Assembly (NCBI GenBank): GCA_964477115.1
Contig: CAYZCY010000010.1
Coordinates: 1-46,108, forward strand
DNA length: 46,108 nt
DNA from: RGIG3135 sp964477115
Lineage (GTDB): Bacteria > Actinomycetota > Coriobacteriia > Coriobacteriales > Eggerthellaceae
Direction: 5' to 3'
Both the position numbers and the translations under genes were made by a program. The notes below the pieces were generated by a model. It made no database searches and had not been told where the DNA came from. It saw only the letters and a list, made by a program, of their open reading frames with translations. Of the stretch, positions 14,470 to 22,710 are shown in pieces; the stretch's first letter is position 1; every line of letters begins with the position of its first letter.

Positions 14470-17037
14470 TTAGTCGGCAGCGCCGCCAGAAGCACCCGCG
14501 CCACCGCGCGAGGATCCGGCATGACCCAGGTCGAAGTTGGTCAGCAGAAGCTCCGCCTCGCGGGCGATGCTGTCGCGCTTGCGCGGCGCCGGAATGGAGC
14601 CGCTGCCGGCCTCGAATACCAGCTCGCCGTCGGCGACATGCACGTCGATGACCGAACCCGAGGTCCACTTGCCCTCGAGAATCTGCTCGGACAGTGGGTC
14701 TTCCAGCATGCGCTGGATGGCGCGACGCAGCGGACGAGCGCCGAAGGTGACATCGGTGCCCTCCTTGGCGATGAGCTGACGCGCCTCCTCATCCAGGTTG
14801 ATGGTCATGTTCTGGGCGATAAGGCGATCGCGCAGGTCAGCCACCATGAGCTCGACGATCTCACCGATCTCTTCCTCGGTGAGCGACTTGAACACGATGA
14901 TCTCGTCGAGGCGGTTGAGGAACTCGGGCCTGAACATACGCTTCATCTCGGCCATGACGCGGCTCTTGATCTCCTTGTCGGAAAGGCCGCGGTCTCCCGC
15001 CGCGGAAAAGCCGAGCGTGGTGGTCTGGGCGATGTCGCGCGCGCCGACGTTTGAAGTCATGATGATGACGGTGTTGCGGAAGTCAACGGTGCGTCCCTGC
15101 GAGTCGGTCAGACGGCCCTCCTCCAGAATCTGGAGCAGGATGTTGAACACGTCCGGATGGGCCTTTTCGATCTCGTCGAAGAGGACCACTGAATACGGAC
15201 GCTGGCGTACGGCCTTGGTGAGCTGGCCGCCCTCGTCGAAGCCGACGTAACCCGGAGGGCTTCCCACCAGGCGGGATACGCTGTGCTTTTCCATGTACTC
15301 GGACATGTCGAAGGAAAGCAGCGCGTCTTCGGAGTTGAACAAAAACTCGGCCAAAGCCTTGGAGAGCTCGGTCTTGCCCACGCCCGAGGGGCCGAGGAAG
15401 ATAAACGAGCCGGCGGGGCGACGCGGGTCTTTGAGACCGGAACGCGAACGGCGAATGGCCTTCGAGAGAGCGGTAACCGCCTCATCCTGGCCCACGATGC
15501 GCTCATGCAGCACGCCTTCCATGCGAAGGAGCTTCTCGGTTTCGGCTTCGGTGAGGTTGCTCACAGGCACGCCCGTGGTCATGGACACGACATCGGCGAT
15601 ATCGGCCATGGTGACCTGGCTCACCGTTTTCGCGGAATCCGCCTCCCACTGCTTTTCGGCCTGCTCGCGCTTTTCCTTGAGCGCCTTTTCCTCATCGCGC
15701 AGCTGGGCTGCACGCTCGAAGTCCTGGCTGCCGATGGAAGCGTCCTTTTCGGCACGCACGCGACGCAGCTCGTCATCGAGCTCGCGCAGCTCCTTGGGCA
15801 GGGTCATGTTGCGGATGCGCATGCGCGCGCCCGCTTCATCGAGCACGTCGATAGCCTTGTCGGGAAGGTAGCGATCCTGAATATATCGGCCGGAAAGAGC
15901 GACGGCGGCCTGCAGGGCCTCGTCGGTGAACTTGACCTGATGGTGCGCCTCATAACGGTCTCGCAGGCCCTCCATGATGCGAACCGCCTGCTCCTCGTTA
16001 GGCTCGTTGATGGTGAGGGGCTGGAAGCGACGCTCGAGCGCCGAGTCCTTTTCAAGGTGCTTGCGATACTCCTCGAGCGTGGTAGCGCCGATGATCTGGA
16101 TCTCACCGCGGGACAGCGGCGGCTTCAAAATGGCTGCTGCATCGATGGAGCCCTCAGCAGATCCGGCGCCTATGATGGTGTGTATCTCATCGATGAACAG
16201 AAGGACATCACCCGCGTCGATGACCTCCTTGATGACCTTCTTCAGGCGATCCTCGAATTCACCGCGATACTTGGAGCCGGCGACAAGCGCAGAGACATCC
16301 AGGGTGATCAGGCGCTTCTTGCGCAGCAAATCTGGTACCTGGTTGGCTACGATGAGCTGGGCTAGGCCCTCGACGATGGCCGTCTTGCCAACGCCGGGCT
16401 CGCCTAGGATGAGCGGGTTGTTCTTCTGGCGACGAGAAAGGATCTGCATGACGCGCTCGATTTCGGCAGCGCGGCCGATGACGGGATCGAGCTTGCCCTC
16501 AGACGCCTTCTTCGTGAGGTCGGTGCCGAACTCCTTGAGCATGCTGTCAGACGGTCCGCCTGCGGGATCGAAACCGGTACGTCCCGCATAAACCGCACTC
16601 TGACCCACGAGGTCGTTCAGCGCGCCGCGGATGTCGTCACCCGCCACACCCATGCGTGCGAGCACCTCAAGCGCGGTGCCCTCACCTTCGCGAACAATGC
16701 CGAGCAAAAGATGCTCGGTGGAGATGTAGGACTGACCCATCTGCATGGCCTCGCGCAGGGAGTTCTCCAACACGCGCTTCACGCGGGGCGTGAAGGAGAG
16801 GTGCCCGGTGACATCGGAGGACTCGTCAATGGTGACGACCTGGCGGATCATCTGCACGGTGGCCTCGTAGCTCACGTTCAGGCGGTCGAGAGCCTGCGCG
16901 GCAAGGCCGTCCTTTTCCTGGATGAGGCCGAGCAAAACGTGCTCGGTGCCGACGAAGGGCTGGTGCAGGGCGCGGGCCTCATCCTGCGCGAGCACCAAGA
17001 CCTTGCGGGCTTTATCAGTGAACTTCTCAAAAGACAT
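14470..17037 (-). CDS. clpC: ATP-dependent Clp protease ATP-binding subunit ClpC
   Basis: An 855-residue Hsp100 unfoldase that feeds proteins to ClpP. Order: two Clp N-repeats (about 1-145), AAA-1 (GEPGVGKTAIVEG, LLFIDEIHTI), a middle coiled segment with a UVR-type motif (DFERAAQLRDEEKALKEK), AAA-2 (GPSGVGKTELSKALA, VLFDEIEKAHPDV) and the C-terminal D2-small domain. TTLGFSAAGD may be the ClpP-docking loop. The UVR-type segment separates it from ClpB and ClpA. A Gly/Ala/Ser-rich tail ends the protein. GTAGGAGG precedes ATG at 17037. A CIRCE-type operator 43 bases upstream implies HrcA control. No mcsA/mcsB/ctsR genes flank it. Confidence 0.97.
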   Translation of the reverse strand: MSFEKFTDKARKVLVLAQDEARALHQPFVGTEHVLLGLIQEKDGLAAQALDRLNVSYEATVQMIRQVVTIDESSDVTGHLSFTPRVKRVLENSLREAMQMGQSYISTEHLLLGIVREGEGTALEVLARMGVAGDDIRGALNDLVGQSAVYAGRTGFDPAGGPSDSMLKEFGTDLTKKASEGKLDPVIGRAAEIERVMQILSRRQKNNPLILGEPGVGKTAIVEGLAQLIVANQVPDLLRKKRLITLDVSALVAGSKYRGEFEDRLKKVIKEVIDAGDVLLFIDEIHTIIGAGSAEGSIDAAAILKPPLSRGEIQIIGATTLEEYRKHLEKDSALERRFQPLTINEPNEEQAVRIMEGLRDRYEAHHQVKFTDEALQAAVALSGRYIQDRYLPDKAIDVLDEAGARMRIRNMTLPKELRELDDELRRVRAEKDASIGSQDFERAAQLRDEEKALKEKREQAEKQWEADSAKTVSQVTMADIADVVSMTTGVPVSNLTEAETEKLLRMEGVLHERIVGQDEAVTALSKAIRRSRSGLKDPRRPAGSFIFLGPSGVGKTELSKALAEFLFNSEDALLSFDMSEYMEKHSVSRLVGSPPGYVGFDEGGQLTKAVRQRPYSVVLFDEIEKAHPDVFNILLQILEEGRLTDSQGRTVDFRNTVIIMTSNVGARDIAQTTTLGFSAAGDRGLSDKEIKSRVMAEMKRMFRPEFLNRLDEIIVFKSLTEEEIGEIVELMVADLRDRLIAQNMTINLDEEARQLIAKEGTDVTFGARPLRRAIQRMLEDPLSEQILEGKWTSGSVIDVHVADGELVFEAGSGSIPAPRKRDSIAREAELLLTNFDLGHAGSSRGGAGASGGAAD

Positions 17038-17079
17038 GGAAGCCTCCTACCATGAGGTTTCGTGTGTATCGAGAACATG

Positions 17080-17106
17080 GTAGCACTCCCCTCGTGAGAG
17101 TGCCAA
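17080..17106 (-). promoter_or_regulatory. CIRCE-type operator (HrcA site) of clpC
   Basis: On the minus strand TTGGCACTC-N9-GAGTGCTAC, differing from the CIRCE consensus TTAGCACTC-N9-GAGTGCTAA at only two bases and with the exact 9-base spacer. It lies 43 bases before the clpC start codon, where a repressor would cover the promoter or leader. Established role: HrcA repressor binding in the heat-shock response. The hrcA gene is not in this window. Confidence 0.88.
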
Positions 17107-17155
17107 TTCGCGCGGCATTCGTAACACGTTCTGCATAAAGCGCACGGGCGTGCAT

Positions 17156-17194
17156 CTAAAAAAAGCACCCGGACCTGAGGTTCGGGTGCTTTCG
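17156..17194 (-). terminator. Terminator downstream of lysS
   Basis: GCACCCGAACC and GGTCCGGGTGC form an 11-bp stem (one G-T pair) with a three-base loop on the minus strand, followed by a long T run (complement of the A tract at 17158-17164). It is the likely end of the greA-lysS transcript, just past the assembly gap. Confidence 0.85.
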
Positions 17195-17201
17195 TTTTGC
17201 A

Positions 17202-17301
17202 NNNNNNNNNNNNNNNNNNNNNNNNNNNNNNNNNNNNNNNNNNNNNNNNNNNNNNNNNNNNNNNNNNNNNNNNNNNNNNNNNNNNNNNNNNNNNNNNNNN
17301 N
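17202..17301. other. Assembly gap (100 N)
   Basis: Exactly 100 unknown bases, a conventional placeholder for a gap of unknown size. It interrupts the 3' end of lysS or the spacer after it. The true length and content are unknown. Confidence 0.99.
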
Positions 17302-18806
17302 TAGCGGATTTCCTCCTTCATGTGCGGGAAGAGGAGGACGTCGCGAATGGAGGGCGAATCGGACAGCAGCATGACCAGGCGGTCGATGCCGACGCCCACG
17401 CCACCAGCCGGCGGCATGCCGTACTCGAGAGCACGGATGTAGTCGTGGTCAAAGCCCATGGCCTCGTCGTCGCCCATGCCCTTCGCCTCAACCTGAGCAT
17501 GGAAACGCTCAGCCTGATCGACGGGGTCGTTGAGCTCGGTGAAGGCGTTGGCGTACTCGTGGCCGATGATGAACAGCTCGAAACGCTCGGTCAGCTCGGG
17601 GTTGTCGGCCTTCTTCTTGGCAAGCGGGCTCACCTCGAGCGGGTGGTCGATGACGAAGGTAGGCTGGATGAGCTTCTCCTCGGCAACGGCCTCGAAAATC
17701 TCAGCGATAAGCTTGCCCTTGCCCCAAGCCTTCTCGGCATGACCGCCGTTCTTCTCGAGGATGGCAACCAGCTCTTCGCGGCTGCGCTCGAAGCTGACCT
17801 CTTCGCCGGCGCCTTCGCTTGCAAGCTCCATCATGGAGGCAACGCGCCAGTTGCCTCCCAGATCGATCTGTTGACCCTGGTACTGGATCTGCAGGGTGCC
17901 GCAGGCGGCCATAGCTGCAGCCTGGATGTAGCCCTGGGTGAGCTCCATCATGCCGTTCAGGTCGGTGAAGGCCTGGTAAGCCTCCATGGTGGTGAACTCG
18001 GGGTTGTGGTACGGGTCCATGCCCTCGTTGCGGAACTGACGGCCGATCTCGAATACCTTCTCAAAACCGCCGACGAGCAGACGCTTCAGCGGCAGCTCGG
18101 TGGCAATGCGCAGATAGTAGTCGCGATCAAGCGCGTTGAAGTGCGTGATGAAGGGCTTGGCGTTTGCGCCGCCCAGGATGCCGTGCAGGAAGGGAGTCTC
18201 GACCTCGAAGAAGCCCTGCTCCTCCATGTAGCGGCGGATGGCGGAAACGATCTTGGAGCGCTTGACGAAGGTGTCCTTGACGTCGGGATTGATGATCAGG
18301 TCGACGTAGCGCTGGCGATAGCGGGTTTCCTTGTCCGTCAGGCCGTGGAACTTCTCCGGCAGCGGACGCAGGCTCTTCGAGAGCAGCTCGAAGGCGTCGA
18401 CGGCAACGGAAAGCTGGCCACGACGGGTGCGCATCATGAAGCCATGAGCGCCGATCCAGTCGCCCACATCGAGGTCCTTCAGACGTTCGAAGGCTTCCTC
18501 GCCCAGAGCGTTGATGCGGCAGAACAGCTGCATGTCAGCCGTGGTGTCGCGCAGCTCCAAAAACACGATCTTGCCCTGAACGCGCTTGGCCATGATGCGG
18601 CCACATACGTCAACGCGATCCTCGGTGGTCACGCCATCTTCGAGCTCGGCATAGATTTCGTTGAGCTTATCGATGTGATGGGAGTAGTTGAAGGCGTGGC
18701 CGTAGGGGTCGATGCCCTCGGCGATGAGAGCCTCGCGCTTCGCGCGACGCACCTCAATGGGATCATCCTCGACGGCTGCCTCTACCTGGATGTTTTCTTC
18801 AGTCAT
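17302..18806 (-). CDS. lysS: Lysyl-tRNA synthetase, class II (3' end at assembly gap)
   Basis: At least 501 residues of class II LysRS. The OB-fold anticodon domain covers about 1-150, the catalytic domain the rest. Motif 1 region (GFFEVETPFL), motif 2 (FEIGRQFRNEGMDPYHNPEFT) and motif 3 (GVGIDRLVMLL) are intact. The sequence runs to FPHMKEEIR and then TA+N at the gap; TAA or TAG there would make this the natural C-terminus, since the family ends about here. ATG at 18806 follows CGAGG. greA is 57 bases upstream on the same strand, and a terminator lies beyond the gap, so the gene is probably intact in the organism. Apparent read-through into the clpC region is an artefact of the N run. Confidence 0.95.
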
Positions 18807-18863
18807 GAAAAACCTCGTCGTATCTGCTTGCGTATCCCAGCGCCTAAACGCGGAATAGCGGGC

Positions 18864-19334
18864 TTAGTGCTCGATCTTGATGATGGTCATCTCGACATGC
18901 TTGCCGGTAGGACCGGTGGTCTCGATGAAGTCGCCCTTCTTGCGACCGAGCAGCGCTGCGCCAACCGGAGATTCGTTGGAGATCTTGCCGGCGGCAACGT
19001 CGCTCTCGGCGCCACCCACGATGGTGAACACGCGCTCGCGACCGTTCATATCAACGGTGACGGTGGAGCCGATGTTGACCTTGCTGGAGCGCTTCGGAGC
19101 ATTGACGACGGTCGCCTCGGAGAGAATGTGGCTGATCTCGGCAATGCGAGCCTCCATCATGCCCTGCTCGTTCTTCGCGTCGTCGTACTCGGAGTTTTCG
19201 GAAATGTCGCCAAACTCGCGAGCAACCTTGATGCGCTCGCCGATCTCGGCGCGCTTGACGGTTTCGAGGTAGTGCAGCTCTTCCTCGAGCTTGATCCTAC
19301 CTTCCTGAGTGAGAATGAAATTGCTGTCTGCCAT
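18864..19334 (-). CDS. greA: Transcription elongation factor GreA
   Basis: A 156-residue cleavage factor that rescues backtracked RNA polymerase. The N-terminal coiled coil (FILTQEGRIKLEEELHYL) holds the acidic tip GDISENSEYDDAK, whose Asp/Glu pair acts at the polymerase active site. The C-terminal FKBP-like domain ends with NESPVGAALLGRKKGD. Full length, typical of the family. Starts at ATG 19334 with GGGGAT upstream. It is the first gene of the greA-lysS unit. Confidence 0.97.
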   Translation of the reverse strand: MADSNFILTQEGRIKLEEELHYLETVKRAEIGERIKVAREFGDISENSEYDDAKNEQGMMEARIAEISHILSEATVVNAPKRSSKVNIGSTVTVDMNGRERVFTIVGGAESDVAAGKISNESPVGAALLGRKKGDFIETTGPTGKHVEMTIIKIEH

Positions 19335-19446
19335 GGTTAAATCCCCAGATCCCTTTCAACAAAACGGCACGCCCGACCTGCAGGCGCGCTCAACAGCTAC
19401 CAATATCACGTTCAAAAGCCACCGTTGCATCAGAGGCTCAAAAGCG

Positions 19447-19476
19447 TGCAGCACGGCTTGGGAGTCGTGCTGCACG
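19447..19476 (-). terminator. Terminator of tatA
   Basis: A 12-bp stem (GTGCAGCACGAC/GCCGTGCTGCAC on the minus strand, one G-T pair) with a six-base loop is followed by GCTTTTGAG. It lies 13 bases past the tatA stop. Confidence 0.8.
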
Positions 19477-19489
19477 GGTATCGCAAAAG

Positions 19490-19765
19490 CTATTCAGCCT
19501 TCTTCTTAACGACCTTCTTGACGACCTTCTTAGGAGCGGCTTCTTCCTCGACCTCGACGACCTCTTCGACGATTTCTTCGACGATTTCTTCGTCAGCGTC
19601 TTGGGCCTTCTTCTCCTCCTCGCCGGCGCCCATGCCCTCGCGCAGGTTCTTGACGGTCTTGCCAAGAGCTTTGCCGAGTTTGGGAAGGTTCTTCGGGCCG
19701 AAGATCAACAGGATAACCGCGAGGATGATGAGAAGCTCGGGTACACCCATTCCCAGGATTTTCAT
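19490..19765 (-). CDS. tatA: Twin-arginine translocase subunit TatA/TatE family
   Basis: A 91-residue protein with one N-terminal membrane helix (GVPELLIILAVILLIF), the invariant FGPKNLPKLGKALGK hinge and amphipathic helix, then a highly charged tail (Glu/Val-rich, ending in Lys repeats KKVVKKVVKKKAE). It forms the pore component of folded-protein export in the cytoplasmic membrane. ATG at 19765 has GGAGG upstream; the 11-residue upstream extension is not needed. No tatC or substrate gene is adjacent. A TGC-TACTCT box at 19854-19859 could be its promoter. TatA versus TatB cannot be separated with certainty, but a lone gene favours TatA. Confidence 0.92.
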   Translation of the reverse strand: MKILGMGVPELLIILAVILLIFGPKNLPKLGKALGKTVKNLREGMGAGEEEKKAQDADEEIVEEIVEEVVEVEEEAAPKKVVKKVVKKKAE

Positions 19766-19930
19766 ATGTTCCTCCAGATGAACACGTGAGGCAAACAAGG
19801 CCTCGGCACAACAAAAACGAGACGCAAACGCCCCGCTGAAAACTATCCACGAAAGAGTAGCACAAACCCGCGCAATGCGTATGCTCGCCCTACAAACAAC
19901 ACAGGTGAAGACACGGAAAAGATGCCCAGA

Positions 19931-19959
19931 ATAACAAAATAGCCGCCCTGAGGCGGCTA
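19931..19959 (-). terminator. Terminator of tRNA-Pro
   Basis: TAGCCGCC-TCAG-GGCGGCTA on the minus strand, a perfect 8-bp stem with a tetraloop, followed by TTTTGTTATT. It is 10 bases past the tRNA 3' end. Confidence 0.88.
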
Positions 19960-19969
19960 TGCATTTAAA

Positions 19970-20046
19970 TGGTCGGGTTGACAGGATTTGAACCTGCGAC
20001 CTCTGCGTCCCGAACGCAGCGCTCTACCAAACTGAGCCACAACCCG
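19970..20046 (-). tRNA. tRNA-Pro (anticodon CGG)
   Basis: A 77-nt cloverleaf from CGGGTTG to an encoded CCA. The acceptor stem pairs CGGGTTG with CAACCCG. The anticodon stem CTGCG/CGCAG encloses TTCGGGA, giving CGG for proline codon CCG. The T arm carries GGTTCAAATCC. It has its own promoter and terminator. Confidence 0.97.
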
Positions 20047-20073
20047 TTTGGCTGCCTTTCGACAGCAAACGAT

Positions 20074-20101
20074 ATAATATCACAACGATTTCGCTTGGCA
20101 A
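20074..20101 (-). promoter_or_regulatory. Promoter of tRNA-Pro
   Basis: TTGCCA (20096-20101) and TATTAT (20074-20079) on the minus strand with a 16-base spacer, the best -35/-10 pair seen in the window. The -10 is 27 bases from the tRNA 5' end. Confidence 0.7.
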
Positions 20102-20115
20102 GATCTTTTTTTAAA

Positions 20116-20733
20116 TCAGAAGGGAGCGTCAAAGGGCTCGCTTACGATGAGCTCGGTCTGCCCTCGCGTAAGCTCGGTGAGCTTGGTGACAAGCGGGTCC
20201 TGGGCACCATCAAGCATGCGCAAGGTGATCATGACCTCCGCCGCGAAATCGGTTTCGCGCACCTTAGCCTCGCAAGCTTCCGCCAAGCGGATGACCTGCT
20301 CGTAGAGGCCGTAGGGAACCTCGAACATGATGTCCACGCAACGCGACACCACAACTACTTCGGCCGCCTCGATGGCCGCCTGCGTCGCCTGCGTGTAAGC
20401 GCGAACCAAGCCCCCGGTACCCAACAGGACGCCGCCGAAGTAACGCGTCACCACCACGGCAACGTCCACGAGCCCTGCATGCTGGATAGCCTCGAGCGTA
20501 GGCATGCCCGCGGTCTTTTGGGGCTCACCGTCGTCGGAGTAGCGAATGCGGCCGTTTCTCAGCACGTAGGCGTACACGTTGTGGCGAGCCATGCGATGCT
20601 GGGTGCGGATTTCATCGAGGAAGGCGAGCGCCTCCTCCTCGGTCTCGACGTGGGCGATGTGCCCGATGAAGCGGCTCTTTTTCTCGACGATCTCGTCAAT
20701 CGCGCGGCCTTCTATGGTCTTGTAGTACGCCAT
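20116..20733 (-). CDS. yigZ: YigZ/IMPACT family protein
   Basis: A 205-residue member of UPF0029. The N-terminal domain carries the family motifs: KKSRFIGHI, HNVYAYVL, YSDDGEPQKTAGMP and VVVTRYFGGVLLGTGGLVRAY. A C-terminal ferredoxin-like domain follows. Eukaryotic IMPACT regulates Gcn2 at the ribosome; the bacterial role is not settled. Its start codon abuts the stop of the ABC-F gene (TAGATG), so it is translated from the same message, consistent with a translation-related function. Confidence 0.93.
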   Translation of the reverse strand: MAYYKTIEGRAIDEIVEKKSRFIGHIAHVETEEEALAFLDEIRTQHRMARHNVYAYVLRNGRIRYSDDGEPQKTAGMPTLEAIQHAGLVDVAVVVTRYFGGVLLGTGGLVRAYTQATQAAIEAAEVVVVSRCVDIMFEVPYGLYEQVIRLAEACEAKVRETDFAAEVMITLRMLDGAQDPLVTKLTELTRGQTELIVSEPFDAPF

Positions 20734-22590
20734 CTACTCCCCCAGCTTCTCGGCCGCTTCGAGCCATTCCATCTCAAGCTCCTCGATCTGCTCCTCAAGC
20801 TGGGCAATATCATCTTGGAAAGCGGTCAACGCCAGGTAGTCCGACTGATCCGCGGCGGCCATGCTGGCGCGCACGGCTTCGATCTTGCCGCGAAGGGTTT
20901 CCGCCTTGCGCTCGTTTGAGGCCATGAGCTTGCGCAGACTGCGCTGCTCGCCACCGGAGAGCTTGGGAGCGGAATGGGTCGGAGAGCTTGCGCCGTCCGA
21001 GGCCTCGGGGCGCTCACCTTCGCCATTACGCGAATCCACGGGCGCGAAGATCTCACGGAAGGAAGCGGGCGAGTCGGCAAAGCGGTCGCGCTCCGCCGCG
21101 ATGCGCAGGTATTCATCAACGCCGCCGGGCAAGTGGCGCACCTTGCCGTCGATAATGGCGAACTGATGGTCGGTCACGCGCTCCATGAGGTAACGGTCAT
21201 GCGTCACCAGCAAAAGCGTGCCCGGCCAGCCGTCGAGCAGGCTTTCGACCGCCGCGAGCATGTCGGTGTCGAGGTCGTTGCCGGGCTCGTCGAGCACGAG
21301 CACGTTGGGCTCGTCAAGCAGGATCAGCATGAGGGCGAGCCTGCGCTTCTGACCGCCGGAAAGATCGCATACGGGCTCGTTCAGGTCGGCGTTGGTGAAG
21401 CCGAGGCGCTCGAGCAGCTGCGCGGGCGTCATCTCCTTGCCGTCGAGCATGGTGCGGCGCGTGTAACGCGCGACTACCTGATGGATGCGGTCGTCGCCCA
21501 ACTCGGTCAGGTTTTCCAGATGCTGGGAAAGCACCGCGAAGCGCACGGTTTGGCCGATCTTCACGCGACCGCGCGAAAGCTCTTGCACGCCCTGAATGGT
21601 GCGCAGAAGCGTGGTCTTGCCCACTCCGTTTGCACCCACGATGCCAAAGCGGTCGCCTGGGCCTATGATCCAGTTCACGTCATCGAGGATGGTCTTTTCG
21701 CCAAAGCACACCGTGGCATGTTCGAGGTCAACCACCTGCTTGCCCAAACGGGCCATGGCCATGCGCTTGAGCTCGATTTCGTTGCGAAGCGGCGGCACAT
21801 CCTCGATGAGGGCGCGGGCTGCGGCAACGTGGAACTTCGGCTTCGTGGCACGGGCACGTGCACCGCGGGATAACCAAGCAAGCTCGCGACGCATGAGGTT
21901 CTGGCGCTTCTGCTCGGCAAGCTCGGCCTGGCGGTCGCGTTCGACGCGCTGAAGGATGTAGGCCGAGAAGCCGCCCTCGAAGGGTTCGATGATACGATCG
22001 TGCACCTCCCACATGGTGGTGCAAACCTCGTCGAGGAACCAGCGGTCATGGGTGACCACCAGAAGCGCGCCCTGACCAGAACGCCAGCGCGTCTTGAGGT
22101 GCTCGGCAAGCCAGGTGATGGCGCGCACGTCAAGATGGTTCGTGGGCTCATCGAGCATGAGCACATCCCAGTCGCCTATGAGCAGGCGCGCAAGGTCGGC
22201 GCGGCGGCGCTGGCCGCCCGAGAGCTCGCCTACGCGCGCATGCCAGTCGACATCGGCCAGAAGGCCGGTGATGATATCTCGGGTACGGGCGTCGGCAGCC
22301 CATTCGTATTCGGGCCTGTCCCCCACAACGGCATGCTGAACCAAGTCGTCGTCGCAAAGGGAGTCCGTCTGCCCGAGCATGCCGATAGACACGCCGCGGG
22401 TGCAGATGACGCGGCCCGCATCGGGCTCGATCGCACCCGCCATCAGGCGAAGAAGCGTCGACTTGCCGTCGCCGTTTCGGCCGACAATGCCGATGCGCAC
22501 GCCTTCCTCTATGCCAAGCGTGATGCTCTCGAACACGGTCTTGGTGGGAAAATCGACGCGTACCTTTTCGCAACCGAGCAGAAATGCCAA
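20734..22590 (-). CDS. ABC-F family ATPase, Uup-like
   Basis: A 618-residue soluble protein with two ABC domains and no membrane segment. Domain 1: GRNGDGKST, ELSGGQRRR, LMLDEPTNHLD. Domain 2: GANGVGKTT, DLSGGQKRR, LVLDEPGNDLD. A linker between them contains a long charged helix, and the C-terminus is a coiled coil (about 545-618), as in Uup. ABC-F proteins act on ribosomes, and some protect against antibiotics. The start is placed at TTG 22590, preceded by GGGAG at eight bases, because the family N-terminus (LLGCEKVRVDF) starts there; the frame stays open to 23082, but that part is antisense to the MFS gene. Whether it is housekeeping or resistance cannot be told. Confidence 0.9.
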   Translation of the reverse strand: MAFLLGCEKVRVDFPTKTVFESITLGIEEGVRIGIVGRNGDGKSTLLRLMAGAIEPDAGRVICTRGVSIGMLGQTDSLCDDDLVQHAVVGDRPEYEWAADARTRDIITGLLADVDWHARVGELSGGQRRRADLARLLIGDWDVLMLDEPTNHLDVRAITWLAEHLKTRWRSGQGALLVVTHDRWFLDEVCTTMWEVHDRIIEPFEGGFSAYILQRVERDRQAELAEQKRQNLMRRELAWLSRGARARATKPKFHVAAARALIEDVPPLRNEIELKRMAMARLGKQVVDLEHATVCFGEKTILDDVNWIIGPGDRFGIVGANGVGKTTLLRTIQGVQELSRGRVKIGQTVRFAVLSQHLENLTELGDDRIHQVVARYTRRTMLDGKEMTPAQLLERLGFTNADLNEPVCDLSGGQKRRLALMLILLDEPNVLVLDEPGNDLDTDMLAAVESLLDGWPGTLLLVTHDRYLMERVTDHQFAIIDGKVRHLPGGVDEYLRIAAERDRFADSPASFREIFAPVDSRNGEGERPEASDGASSPTHSAPKLSGGEQRSLRKLMASNERKAETLRGKIEAVRASMAAADQSDYLALTAFQDDIAQLEEQIEELEMEWLEAAEKLGE

Positions 22591-22670
22591 GGCCTGAGCT
22601 CCCGTCTTATCATTATTGCCAGTGTGTTCTAAAACCGATTTATTATACCCTCCTTGTGCGAGTGCTGCGC

Positions 22671-22676
22671 TATGAT
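22671..22676 (+). promoter_or_regulatory. Extended -10 of the MFS gene
   Basis: TATGAT preceded by TGCGC, 34 bases before the start codon. Same context as other -10 boxes here. No -35 is convincing. It sits in the 120-base gap shared with the divergent ABC-F gene. Confidence 0.5.
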
Positions 22677-22710
22677 GGGGATCGTTTGCATAGCGTGAAA
22701 GAAGGTCTCG

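Noticed and set aside
16878..18806. A lysS frame reading through the N run into clpC
   Set aside because: It exists only because N codons are treated as open; the sequence after the gap is antisense-frame noise and a terminator.
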